Shown here: one piece after another, positions 51,174 through 60,056 of the stretch
How the letters are laid out: each line of letters starts with the position of its first letter
Position numbering within the stretch: position 1 is the stretch's first letter
NCBI GenBank assembly: GCA_041392805.1
Contig: JAWKLJ010000001.1
Location: 2,914,001 to 2,978,000 of the forward strand
DNA: 64,000 bases
From: Saprospiraceae bacterium
Lineage (GTDB): Bacteria; Bacteroidota; Bacteroidia; Chitinophagales; Saprospiraceae
Direction: 5' to 3'
The notes under the pieces: model-generated
What the model saw: only the letters and a program-made list of their open reading frames with translations
Database searches by the model: none
Told to the model about the DNA's origin: nothing
Translations under genes and position numbers: made by a program

Positions 51174-51887
51174 TTAAATGCTTTTAATATCCTGCCGATG
51201 GTTTTTCCCAATCGGTAATTGTTTTTTATTCTTCATCACCAAAAAATTACCTTCGATGTAGTCAATGAATTTTTTGTGGATGATGAACGACTTGTGAATA
51301 CGTAAAAAGTCAGGGGAGGGTAATTGATCTTCGAAGCTAGACAGGGTTCGAGGCGTAAGGTGGAATTCGTTTTCAAGCCAGACCTTGACATAATTGCCGT
51401 AACTTTCGAGGTAAAAGACGGCTGCCAGATCAATTTGAATCAGGCGTTTATCTGATTTGATGAATAGTTGGCCAGGGGCGGCGGCAGGCTCCTGCGAAGT
51501 GGGCGACACGGAAAGCACTCCTTGTTTTAACTGATGTAATTCTAAGGCTCTATTGGCTGCTTTCAGGAAACGGTCAAATCGAAACGGTTTCAATAAATAA
51601 TCGCAAACGTCCAGTTCAAAGCTTTCAAGGGCATATTCTTCATAGGCAGAAGTGATGATGACCAGTGGTTTTTTATTCAGCGTTCGCAAAAAGTCCAGCC
51701 CTTTAATTTTAGGCATTTGGATGTCCAAAAAAATCAGATCTACTTCTTGCGCTCGAAGCAAGGCCAAGGCTTCCGTTGCCAGGTAACATTGCCCGACTAT
51801 CTCTACAAAAGGGACTTCACTGGCATACTCAAGTACGATCTTGTGTGCCAGTGGCTCGTCATCTATGATTAAAGAACGGAGTTTCAT
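51174..51887 (-). CDS. LytTR-type response regulator
   Basis: This 237-residue protein has a receiver domain with acidic residues at the N-terminus (IIDDEPLAHK) and the phospho-acceptor Asp55 in LIFLDIQMPKIKGLDFL, a conserved Thr/Ser in VIITSAYEEYALESFELDVCDYLLKPF (Lys after LL), and a C-terminal LytTR DNA-binding domain (about 140-235; YLESYGNYVKVWLENEFHLTPRTLSSFEDQLPSPDFLRIHKSFIIHKKFIDYIEG). It is the cognate regulator of the histidine kinase whose gene overlaps it by 4 bp. It probably controls the adjacent efflux or ABC genes, which is an inference from position. Confidence 0.92.
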   Translation of the reverse strand: MKLRSLIIDDEPLAHKIVLEYASEVPFVEIVGQCYLATEALALLRAQEVDLIFLDIQMPKIKGLDFLRTLNKKPLVIITSAYEEYALESFELDVCDYLLKPFRFDRFLKAANRALELHQLKQGVLSVSPTSQEPAAAPGQLFIKSDKRLIQIDLAAVFYLESYGNYVKVWLENEFHLTPRTLSSFEDQLPSPDFLRIHKSFIIHKKFIDYIEGNFLVMKNKKQLPIGKNHRQDIKSI

Positions 51888-53398
51888 ATGCTTTGCTTAA
51901 GATCTATGGTCAAAAGGGCGCTATACCGATCTGCCAGGGCTTCCACCTGCAGCTGGTGTTCTCCCGGATATCGCAGTTCCAATCTCCGCTGCAAATTTGC
52001 CAGCCCAATTCCTCCTTCCGTTGCGGATTGATCCTCTAGCGAGTTGGTGCAGCTAAACCGAAGTGCTGTTTCCGTAACCTTGAGGTGAAGGTGCAAAAAG
52101 CAGGGCCTTTCAGCCACTTCGATTCCATGTTTAAAGGCATTTTCTACGAGGACGATAAACAACAAGGGCGGAACCTTTATCTGATCATCGGCGATATCTT
52201 TTTCAAATCTAAAATCCAGTTTTTTATGCAGTCGAATTTGTTGCAATTGGATGTAGTCCTCAATATACTTTATTTCTTCGGACAGCTTCACTTCCTCTTC
52301 CTTCCCTTTATAAATAACATAACGCATCAATTCGGACAATTGCATGATGACTTCCGGGGTTTGCTTGTCTTGGGTGATGCTCAACGCGTAGAGGTTGTTC
52401 AGGGTATTAAAAAAGAAGTGCGGGTTGATTTGTTGCTTTAGCAAGTTTAATTCCGTAGCTGATTTTTCTTTTTCCAATTGTGCCAATTCGTTGTGTTGTT
52501 TAAACCATTCATAAGCAATGATCACGGGGACACTCAACACCATGATGACAAAAGGAAGCCCGCCCTTGTCTTCTGCAAAAATATTGGGCGTAGCCGTAAA
52601 TCGATTAAAGTCCAGTTGCCTCACCACTGGCAAAAAATGAACAAGGCTAACAAAAATGGGATAAAAGACCAAAATCATGGCTGCCACAGCAAAGCCGTAA
52701 TAAATGGCTCCTTTTTGCTTGAAAACCTTGGGAATCAATAGATAATGGTTCACATAGTAAAAAAAATAGTACCCCAAATAAATGAGAAATACCTGCATGG
52801 TATTGGCGATAAAGGTCAAAATCAAAAGGGTGACATTCGTAAAACCCCATGAAAAATTGGCCCTTACCTCCAAAATCACCCCTAAGGTGCTAGCTATTAA
52901 GGCCAAAAAAAACAAAAACAAAAGGATGGTTTTTTCAAGACCGATCGTTTCAAACCACTTAGCTTGGAATAAGCCTTTTTGTATTTGGTTGCTACCTAAA
53001 ACAACGATTTCTGTCAGTAGTACGATCCCTCCAATTGTCAAAAAAAAATTATCAATCGTGCCAACGGACAAATCTATTTTCGAAAAGAAAAAAAAGTCTT
53101 GCGGCATTTCATTTCTGAAAGTATAAAGGAGAATCGGATGTGCGATAAAACAATAGCCCCAAACGATGAGCCGACCAATGGTAGCCTCCCACTTGGTCAA
53201 CCAGGAACGCCATCCGCTATAAATCAGCACGGGAAAGAATAGCAAACAAAGGGCTAGAAAATTAGAGAGATAAGCCGTCCATGAGTTGGTTGTGACGGAT
53301 AATTGGAGCAAATAGCTTATAAAAAGAAAAAGGGTGAGGTACATCCAAAGGGTACTGGAAGTGAGATAATCCGTTATCTTTTTAAGCCATCCTTGCAT
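51884..53398 (-). CDS. LytS-type sensor histidine kinase
   Basis: The 504-residue protein has about eight N-terminal membrane helices (1-290) and no large extracytoplasmic domain. A His_kinase (LytS/YpdA) domain follows: LLKQQINPHFFFNTLNNLYALS with the phospho-acceptor His near residue 330, then an HATPase region PPLLFIVLVENAFKHGIEVAERP (N box) and GGIGLANLQRRLELRYPG (G box). It phosphorylates the LytTR regulator encoded next (4-bp overlap). The membrane-embedded sensor suggests detection of envelope stress or a lipophilic compound, consistent with the efflux genes downstream on the same strand. Confidence 0.9.
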   Translation of the reverse strand: MQGWLKKITDYLTSSTLWMYLTLFLFISYLLQLSVTTNSWTAYLSNFLALCLLFFPVLIYSGWRSWLTKWEATIGRLIVWGYCFIAHPILLYTFRNEMPQDFFFFSKIDLSVGTIDNFFLTIGGIVLLTEIVVLGSNQIQKGLFQAKWFETIGLEKTILLFLFFLALIASTLGVILEVRANFSWGFTNVTLLILTFIANTMQVFLIYLGYYFFYYVNHYLLIPKVFKQKGAIYYGFAVAAMILVFYPIFVSLVHFLPVVRQLDFNRFTATPNIFAEDKGGLPFVIMVLSVPVIIAYEWFKQHNELAQLEKEKSATELNLLKQQINPHFFFNTLNNLYALSITQDKQTPEVIMQLSELMRYVIYKGKEEEVKLSEEIKYIEDYIQLQQIRLHKKLDFRFEKDIADDQIKVPPLLFIVLVENAFKHGIEVAERPCFLHLHLKVTETALRFSCTNSLEDQSATEGGIGLANLQRRLELRYPGEHQLQVEALADRYSALLTIDLKQSI

Positions 53399-53598
53399 GA
53401 ATATTATAGGTTATACATGAGAAACAGGTATCATTTAGTGGAAATAACAAAAAAAATAGCAGTCCATCAAATTTCCGTGACGAAGGAAAGCTTTCACCTG
53501 ATAAAAGTGAAAAAAAACCTTAGGAAGGCAAGACATTCCCTTTATCATCATTTTGGGGCCCTTCCTCATCCAAATTAGGGAAACCTTTCCCAAGGCGA

Positions 53599-53606
53599 TA
53601 CATTTG
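53599..53606 (+). promoter_or_regulatory. Candidate -7 box of the ABC transporter operon
   Basis: TACATTTG at 53599-53606 fits TAnnTTTG, 24 bp before the ATG at 53630. The -33 position has only TTA near 53575-53577. Confidence 0.4.
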
Positions 53607-53629
53607 AGAAGAAAAAATCAAAAACCTGC

Positions 53630-54502
53630 ATGGCAAATTTAAACATCTCCCACCTTAGCAAAACCTACCCCAATGGTGTAAAGGCCATGGACGACCTTAA
53701 TCTTGAAATTGGAACTGGCATGTTTGGCTTATTGGGCCCAAATGGCGCTGGAAAATCTACCCTGATGCGAACCATAGCTACCCTGCAAAGCCCTGATTCA
53801 GGTCAGATCGTATTCAAGGGCATAAATGTTTTGGAAGACCCCATGAGCCTACGGAAAATACTGGGTTATCTGCCCCAAGAATTTGGTGTTTACCCCAAGG
53901 TATCTGCAGAAAACCTCCTTGCCTATTTTGCGACCCTCAAAGGCGTAAGTTCCAAAAAAGAAAAAGCTTTATTGATCGATGAAGTATTGGAGATAACCAA
54001 TTTATCCGAGGTCCGCAAAAAACATGTCAGCAGCTATTCAGGGGGAATGAAGCAACGATTTGGCATCGCTCAATTGCTATTGAATCATCCACAACTCATT
54101 ATCGTCGATGAGCCTACGGCTGGCCTCGACCCCGCTGAGCGACAGCGATTCCTCAATATCCTTCGGGAAATCGGCACCCAACATACGGTCATTTTTTCCA
54201 CCCATATTGTCGATGATGTCAAGGAGCTCTGCCACGAAATGGCCATTATGAATGGCGGGCGGGTGTTGCAACACCTCACGCCAAGCGCCGCAACGGCCGC
54301 CATCCGAGGGCAGATTTGGACCCAGGTCATCCAGCGAGAAGACCTGGAGCGAATGGAGCAAACCTACACGGTCCTATCCTCCCATTACACCCGGGATAAT
54401 GCCATTGTTCTTCGCGTGTTTGCCCGGGAGCAGCCCGCTGCCGGGTTCTCCGTCGCCGAACCGGAGCTGGAGGATGTCTATTTCATGGCTTTAAAAGCAT
54501 AA
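53630..54502 (+). CDS. ABC transporter ATP-binding protein
   Basis: This 290-residue ATPase has Walker A GLLGPNGAGKST (33-44), the Q-loop in LPQEFGVYPKVSAENLL, signature YSGGMKQR (about 137), Walker B LIIVDEPTAGLDP and switch His in IFSTHIVDDV. The C-terminal extension is typical of ABC-2/NatA-type exporters. It starts the operon with the following fused permease (2-bp gap). It is divergent from the histidine-kinase operon, so the intergenic space may be regulated by that two-component system. Confidence 0.92.
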   Translation: MANLNISHLSKTYPNGVKAMDDLNLEIGTGMFGLLGPNGAGKSTLMRTIATLQSPDSGQIVFKGINVLEDPMSLRKILGYLPQEFGVYPKVSAENLLAYFATLKGVSSKKEKALLIDEVLEITNLSEVRKKHVSSYSGGMKQRFGIAQLLLNHPQLIIVDEPTAGLDPAERQRFLNILREIGTQHTVIFSTHIVDDVKELCHEMAIMNGGRVLQHLTPSAATAAIRGQIWTQVIQREDLERMEQTYTVLSSHYTRDNAIVLRVFAREQPAAGFSVAEPELEDVYFMALKA

Positions 54503-54504
54503 AG

Positions 54505-57500
54505 ATGTTTTACACTATATTCAAATACGAATGCAGGCATTGGTTGAAGCAACCAACTACTTATATCTATGCCCTGTTCTTCTTTTTCATCTCTTTTTCA
54601 ACAATGTGGATGATGTCGATAGAGGGATCCTCTGAATCGGCCAAGATCATCAATTCGCCGCTGCAGATCAACCTGATGGCCAATTTATTCAATACACTCA
54701 TGTTGTTTTTATTGCCTTCGATCATTGGCCTCTCCATCTATAGGGATTTCAGTCATAACATGCATACCTTGCTCTACTCCTTTCCTTTTTCTAAAAGGGA
54801 TTATTTATTTGGCAAGCTACTGAGTTCGGTACTGATTGTGATGGCCATCATTGGTATGATTGGCCTTGGATTCATGCTAGCTCCTTTCATGCCAATGGTG
54901 AACCCGGCCAATGTCGTCCCGCTCCATTTTGCTCCTTATCTGCAACTGTATTTGGTTTATCTGCTGCCCAATATTTTGTTATTTGGTGCGATTGTCTTTG
55001 CCATTGTAGCCTTCTCGCGAAATATCTATGCCGGATTTATAGCGGTTATCCTGATCATTATTTTACAATTGATTATAGAAGGTTTACTAAAGGGCGTAGA
55101 ATGGCGATACCTGGCCGCCTTACTCGATCCATTAGGGGATGAGGCGGTAAAATACTACACCCGCTTTTGGACCCTTGCCGAGCGAAACGAACAAATGCCG
55201 CCTTTAAAAGGCGTTATTATTTACAATAGGTTGCTGTGGTTGAGTATATCCATTGCCATTTTTGGAGGAGTATTTAAATATTTCACCTTTAGCCAAGAGG
55301 CCTTCGCCTGGAAAACCCGTAAGGGAACTGAAATGCCAGTGCTCAAAACCAATGTTGGAAACATCATAAAAGTGAATCTTCCAAAAGTCTATTTCGATTT
55401 TTCTTTTCTTCAGCAATTAAAAATCACGTGGCACTTATCCCGTATAGATTTTAAGCAAATTATCAGCAGTTGGCCTTTTATCACCATTTTATTAGCTGGC
55501 TTTTTGGCAATTTTCTTGCAACAGTCCGAAATGAACCCAGCCTATGGTATCAAATTGCTTCCCGTAACCTGGAAAATGTTACAAGTTCCCACTTTCATTT
55601 TTTCCGGGCTTATCAACTTGGTCACTTTCCTATATGCTGGCATTTTGATCCACCGGAGCAGGATAGCACGTATCGACGCTTTGGTGGATATCAGCCCTTT
55701 ACCCAATTGGGCGTTTCTTTTATCAAAAGTCATTGCCCTCGTTAACATCCAAATCTCCTTGTTGGCTTTTATTATCATAGCAGGCATCATCGTACAAATC
55801 TACAATGGCTATTACCAGTTCGAAGTAGGCCTTTACCTATTTGAAGTATATGGTCTTCATTTAATTCATTTCCTTATTTGGGCATGCCTGGCTGTTTTTA
55901 TTCAATCCTTATTTACAAATCCTTATCTAGGTTTTTTTATTCTTCTCCTGGTGCCGATAGGCACTATCACGCTCCCTGGTTTTCCGGAAAAGGTGGGACT
56001 TGATTTTTTGAGTCAGGAAGTATTTTGGTACAATAAGGTTCCGGGGTATTTATTGGGTTTTGAATATTCAGACCTAAACGGCTATGGCACTTATTTACCC
56101 ATTTATTTCGTCTATAAAACATACTGGGCATTGGGGGCGATGATCCTACTCGTCCTGGCTTATTTATGTTGGACCAGGGGCATGACTTATTCCTTCAAGG
56201 AACGGATGACACTTGCAAAATCGAGGTTTAAAGGTCCGGTTCGTTTCGCTTTTCTGCTTTTTTTCGTATGTTTTTCAGGGATGGGCTTTAGCATTTATTT
56301 TGAAGAAAATGTATGGCATAAAAGCAGGGTCACCACTAAAGATCAAGAACTGTTTAAGGTAGAAAATGAAAAACGGTATAAACGATACGAGCATATCATT
56401 CAGCCTCGTATAACGGCAGTCAATATCAAAATGGATCTATTCCCCAAAGCCCACCGGTTTCTGGCGACTGGCGAGTATACCTTTGTCAATCAATCAGCTA
56501 AACCCATAGACACCCTACTGGTCGCCTATAGTTTTAAGGAACACACCCGCTATGCATTTAATAAGCCCCTCAGCGTTATCAGCGAGGATAGTCTTAGGCG
56601 ATTGGATGTCTTAAAACTACAAACGGGGCTCCTTCCAGGAGATAGCCTTAAGATGACTTTTGAACTCCGCAACCAGGACAATACCCTGTTGGGCACGCAC
56701 TCCAGGGCGTTGGCCAATGGCACATTTATTGGCAGCCAGGTTTTCCCCAAATTGGGATACCGAAGCGTGGAGTTGACGGATAACAAAAAGAGAGCGCAAT
56801 ACGGCTTGCCTCAAAGAACAGAAAGTACGCGATCCCCTTCCGATAGTATGGCATTGGGCTATGCCAATCCATTCAACGATACCGACTGGATTGATTTTGA
56901 AGCCACCGTTTCTACTTCCGACGACCAAGTTGCCATCGCGCCAGGCATTTTACAAAAAGAATGGCAAGCAGATGGGCGACGTTATTTTCATTATAAAACA
57001 GACCATAAAATTACCCATGCTTTCACCTTCAATTCCGGGCGATACGAGGTGAGAAAGGATCAATGGGAGGGCGTTGAAGTCGCCATTTATTACCATAAAG
57101 GACATGAACACAACCTCGAAAGGCTATCAAAAGGCGTCAAGGCCTCACTTGCTTATAATAGCGAATACTTTGGCCCTTTCAAACACGCCCAAATCCGTAT
57201 CGTTGAGTATCCGAGGTCGGAGGGAACCTATGCCACCGTCATGGGCAATGTCATGCCCTACGCAGAGACCTATTTCATATGCGATGTGGATGAAAATAAT
57301 GAAAACGACCTCAATCTCCCATTTTATGTCTCTGCCCATGAAATTGCCCACCATTGGTGGGGCCACCAAGTCAATCCAGCCAATGTTCTAGGCAGCAAAA
57401 TGGTAACAGAAAGCCTGGCCCAATACGTTGCCTTGAAGGTGCTGGAACGGAAATATGGTAAAAAGATGATGCGCAAGTTTTTGCGAAATGATTTGGATAT

Positions 57501-58203
57501 TTACTTAAGCGGACGCGCTAATGAAAGCAAAAAAGAAACGCCGCTGCGTTATTCCTCTCTGAACCAGGAGTATGTCAATTATCAGAAAGGAGCACTCGCG
57601 TTTTATGCACTGAGTGATTACATTGGCGAAGAGAACTTGAATACTGCTTTGAACGCATATGCGGAAAAAGTCCGATTTCAAGGCCCTCCTTTCCCCAATG
57701 CCTTAGCCCTTTTAGATACCATCAAAAGGGTCGTCCCCGACTCCCTACAATACTTGGTCAAGGACTTATTTGAGACCATTACCTTGTATGACAACAAAGT
57801 GACAGGCGTGACTACCACGCCATTGGATAATGGTAAATACCAAGTGGACATCGACTTTTCGATCAGCAAATTCAGGAGTGACGGATATGGTCACCGCTTC
57901 AATAGCGATGACTTAAAAGACTCGCTTTCTTACACCCCAGAGGGAGAAAAGGCGACCGTTTTTTCCTTGCCACTGGCCGATTATATCGAAGTTGGCATTT
58001 TTTCGGAACAGGAAATCGACGGCAAAAAGCAAATGGTGGAACTTTACCTACAACAACAGAAAATCACTACCATTGGACATAAAATGAGCATCATTGTCGA
58101 CCAAGCACCCACCGAAGTGGGGATTGACCCCTATTACAAGCTGATCGACATTGCGCCGGCGGATAATCGGAAGGTTTTAGAGCATGTTTCGAGGTCGCTT
58201 TAG
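54505..58203 (+). CDS. ABC-2 type permease fused to an M1-family aminopeptidase
   Basis: The 1232-residue protein begins with two six-helix ABC-2-like membrane blocks (about 1-570; STMWMMSIEGSSE, LLPSIIGLSIYRDFSHNM, GLINLVTFLYAGILIHRSR). From about residue 600 it continues as an extracytoplasmic M1 gluzincin domain with HEIAHHWWGHQ (residues 945-955) and the downstream glutamate in TESLAQYVAL. The usual GxMEN exopeptidase motif is replaced by EGTYATVMGNVMPYAE, as is common in permease-fused relatives. The protein likely exports or senses peptides and trims them outside the membrane, powered by the ATPase encoded 2 bp upstream. Confidence 0.9.
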   Translation: MFYTIFKYECRHWLKQPTTYIYALFFFFISFSTMWMMSIEGSSESAKIINSPLQINLMANLFNTLMLFLLPSIIGLSIYRDFSHNMHTLLYSFPFSKRDYLFGKLLSSVLIVMAIIGMIGLGFMLAPFMPMVNPANVVPLHFAPYLQLYLVYLLPNILLFGAIVFAIVAFSRNIYAGFIAVILIIILQLIIEGLLKGVEWRYLAALLDPLGDEAVKYYTRFWTLAERNEQMPPLKGVIIYNRLLWLSISIAIFGGVFKYFTFSQEAFAWKTRKGTEMPVLKTNVGNIIKVNLPKVYFDFSFLQQLKITWHLSRIDFKQIISSWPFITILLAGFLAIFLQQSEMNPAYGIKLLPVTWKMLQVPTFIFSGLINLVTFLYAGILIHRSRIARIDALVDISPLPNWAFLLSKVIALVNIQISLLAFIIIAGIIVQIYNGYYQFEVGLYLFEVYGLHLIHFLIWACLAVFIQSLFTNPYLGFFILLLVPIGTITLPGFPEKVGLDFLSQEVFWYNKVPGYLLGFEYSDLNGYGTYLPIYFVYKTYWALGAMILLVLAYLCWTRGMTYSFKERMTLAKSRFKGPVRFAFLLFFVCFSGMGFSIYFEENVWHKSRVTTKDQELFKVENEKRYKRYEHIIQPRITAVNIKMDLFPKAHRFLATGEYTFVNQSAKPIDTLLVAYSFKEHTRYAFNKPLSVISEDSLRRLDVLKLQTGLLPGDSLKMTFELRNQDNTLLGTHSRALANGTFIGSQVFPKLGYRSVELTDNKKRAQYGLPQRTESTRSPSDSMALGYANPFNDTDWIDFEATVSTSDDQVAIAPGILQKEWQADGRRYFHYKTDHKITHAFTFNSGRYEVRKDQWEGVEVAIYYHKGHEHNLERLSKGVKASLAYNSEYFGPFKHAQIRIVEYPRSEGTYATVMGNVMPYAETYFICDVDENNENDLNLPFYVSAHEIAHHWWGHQVNPANVLGSKMVTESLAQYVALKVLERKYGKKMMRKFLRNDLDIYLSGRANESKKETPLRYSSLNQEYVNYQKGALAFYALSDYIGEENLNTALNAYAEKVRFQGPPFPNALALLDTIKRVVPDSLQYLVKDLFETITLYDNKVTGVTTTPLDNGKYQVDIDFSISKFRSDGYGHRFNSDDLKDSLSYTPEGEKATVFSLPLADYIEVGIFSEQEIDGKKQMVELYLQQQKITTIGHKMSIIVDQAPTEVGIDPYYKLIDIAPADNRKVLEHVSRSL

Positions 58204-58227
58204 TCTTTCACTTGACCACAAAAATTG

Positions 58228-59202
58228 TCAAAGAACCTCTTTGTTTTGATAGTTAATCATCCAATTAATTTCATATTTATCGGAAAATTCACCATAGTAG
58301 GCTCCAAAAAACATATCTGCCATTGGCATTGTAATATTACCCCCAGCAGAGAGTTCGTTAAATAGTCTATCTGCTTCTTCTCTTGTTTCGGGTTCAAGGC
58401 AGATATGCAAATTATTTCCCTTGGTTAAGGTAAATCCCATTTCTTGTGGTGCGTCTGTTCCCATTAAAATGTGTCCACCAATAATTGGAAGTTCTACGTG
58501 CAATACCATTTTCTTAATCCCGTCTGCAATAGGTGGATGTCCAGCATCAGCAGGAATGTCACCAAAACGTTCAATGCCTTTTCCTAAAAACTCAGTTTTG
58601 AATACTTTTTTGTAAAACAAAAATGCCTCTTCCGTTTTTCCGTTAAAATTTAAATAAGTTGACACCCTTGCCTTGTTGCTTGTTTTGTTGCGCTTACGAA
58701 GTTTGAATTGTGCTTCAATATAATGGTCAAGATTTTCCAGCGCCATAGTAAAGCCTTCTTTAAATCCTAAGTCAATGATTTTTTCTAAGTCGGCAAGACT
58801 ATTATACCTGGCTGTAATGTTAACAATTGTTGTTTCTCCATTTTCATGGAACTCGTTTGTCCAAAGTGTTCTGGGCATCTCTGTATTGGCTACACCGTTT
58901 TCATCACAAAAGGCATCCAAGCCCGAAAACATGGATTGATAAACAATTTTGTGGTAATCATTTTTACACCAATGTTTTACATTTTCAGGACTAATCATTG
59001 CATACAACCACATTCCACCTTCTCTAAAATCCATTGATTTGGTTTCTGTGCGATAGGGTTTTGGTGCCCACCATTGGTCAAGAATTTCAGGGTTTGTCCA
59101 AACTTCCCAAACCAATTCAAGGTTGGCTGCAAATTCGCGCACAACATTGACCGTGTTGTTTTCTTTGTTGACTATGAAGTCAAATTTTAAACTGCTATTC
59201 AT
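58228..59202 (-). CDS. Two-domain SRPBCC (AHSA1) and VOC (PhnB-like) protein
   Basis: Residues 1-165 form an AHSA1-type START domain: IVNKENNTVNVVREFAANLELVWEVWTNPEILDQWWAPKPYRTETKSMDFREGG and MALENLDHYIEAQ. Residues 178-324 form a glyoxalase/PhnB-like domain: STYLNFNGKTEEAFLFYKKVFKTEFLGKGIERFGD, MVLHVELPIIGGHILMGTDAPQEMGF, LFNELSAGGNITMPMADMFFGAYYGEFSDKYEINWMINYQ. Both parts are common single-domain proteins in Bacteroidota; here they are one frame. The substrate is unknown. It overlaps the upstream ArsR-type gene by 4 bp, the usual pairing of ArsR repressors with AHSA1 proteins. Confidence 0.9.
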   Translation of the reverse strand: MNSSLKFDFIVNKENNTVNVVREFAANLELVWEVWTNPEILDQWWAPKPYRTETKSMDFREGGMWLYAMISPENVKHWCKNDYHKIVYQSMFSGLDAFCDENGVANTEMPRTLWTNEFHENGETTIVNITARYNSLADLEKIIDLGFKEGFTMALENLDHYIEAQFKLRKRNKTSNKARVSTYLNFNGKTEEAFLFYKKVFKTEFLGKGIERFGDIPADAGHPPIADGIKKMVLHVELPIIGGHILMGTDAPQEMGFTLTKGNNLHICLEPETREEADRLFNELSAGGNITMPMADMFFGAYYGEFSDKYEINWMINYQNKEVL

Positions 59203-59525
59203 TTTCTTTTGGATTTTAATTGTTCTAAAACCGCATCAAGTTGGTCGAAACGTTTGGCGAGTAATTGCTTAAACTGCTCCAACCATTTTTCAATGTCTTT
59301 CATTTTATCAGCATTTAAGTGATAATTAATTTCTCTGCCTTGTTGCTCCTGTTTCACGATTTCACATTCCTTCAGAATTTGTAAGTGTTTAGAAACCGCT
59401 TGTCTGCTTGCGTTAAAATGTTCGGCAATTGCATTTGGTGTCATTGCACCAATAGTCAAAAGCAAAATGATTGCTCGTCTGGTAGGGTCTGCTATTGCTT
59501 GAAAAACATCTCGTCTTGTTTCCAT
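59199..59525 (-). CDS. ArsR/SdpR-family repressor
   Basis: This 108-residue winged-helix protein reads 'DVFQAIADPTRRAIILLLTIGAMTPNAIAEHFNASRQAVSKHLQILKECEIVKQEQQGREINYHLNADKMKDIEKWL'. No metal-binding CxC motif is present, so it belongs to the SdpR/YczG group rather than metal sensors. It is the first gene of a two-gene operon with the SRPBCC/VOC protein. The promoter is well formed, and the sequence between -33 and -7 has two TTGCGC elements that could be the operator, implying autorepression. Confidence 0.9.
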   Translation of the reverse strand: METRRDVFQAIADPTRRAIILLLTIGAMTPNAIAEHFNASRQAVSKHLQILKECEIVKQEQQGREINYHLNADKMKDIEKWLEQFKQLLAKRFDQLDAVLEQLKSKRK

Positions 59526-59553
59526 TGTGCATTTATTTGCTACTAAGTGGTTG

Positions 59554-59584
59554 CAAATATACGCGCAACTATTTGATTGCGCAA
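59554..59584 (-). promoter_or_regulatory. Promoter with possible operator of the ArsR gene
   Basis: On the minus strand TTG (59584-59582), 20 bases, TATATTTG (59561-59554), a full match to the Bacteroidota consensus. TTGCGC occurs twice (overlapping -33 and in the spacer), 17 bp apart. Confidence 0.75.
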
Positions 59585-59661
59585 TTTATTCGAAAAATAT
59601 TTTTTTTGTTATTGATAATTTTAAGAGAGGATGTGTCTTGGTGTCAGCGATTCTCGCTTTA

Positions 59662-59902
59662 AGAGCATGTTTGGAGGTCACCCTTTATTCACGGCCTTAT
59701 AGTGGTTTATGGTGTTCATGAATCTCCCAAGGTCGATTTGGGCCTAAAAATATCCCTTTTTCGCTGATACTTCGTTACTTTTTTCGTCCGTACCGAAGGG
59801 TATGAACTTCAAAAAGGCACTGTTGATACACTGTATCAAGCCATCCCAGTCAGCGAAAAATTGACACTTTTTGCCTCCAAAAGCGACCTCCAAACATGCT
59901 CT
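59662..59902. repeat. 241-bp unit with perfect 18-bp inverted ends, MITE-like
   Basis: AGAGCATGTTTGGAGGTC (59662-59679) is exactly inverted at 59885-59902. No coding frame of note lies inside. The surrounding interval 59585-60056 shows no gene. Confidence 0.75.
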
Positions 59903-60056
59903 AAGAGTAGTTGCGGATTTCTGCTCGGAAACCTTTCAGTTTAGCACTAACCTTTGTTTTATGTTTATACTTTCGTTTTATAAAATAACCCGCTATTACT
60001 TATACATTGTGTTATGTGCTTTTCTGCCCTTTAAAGTTTATGTTATGATTTTTAAA

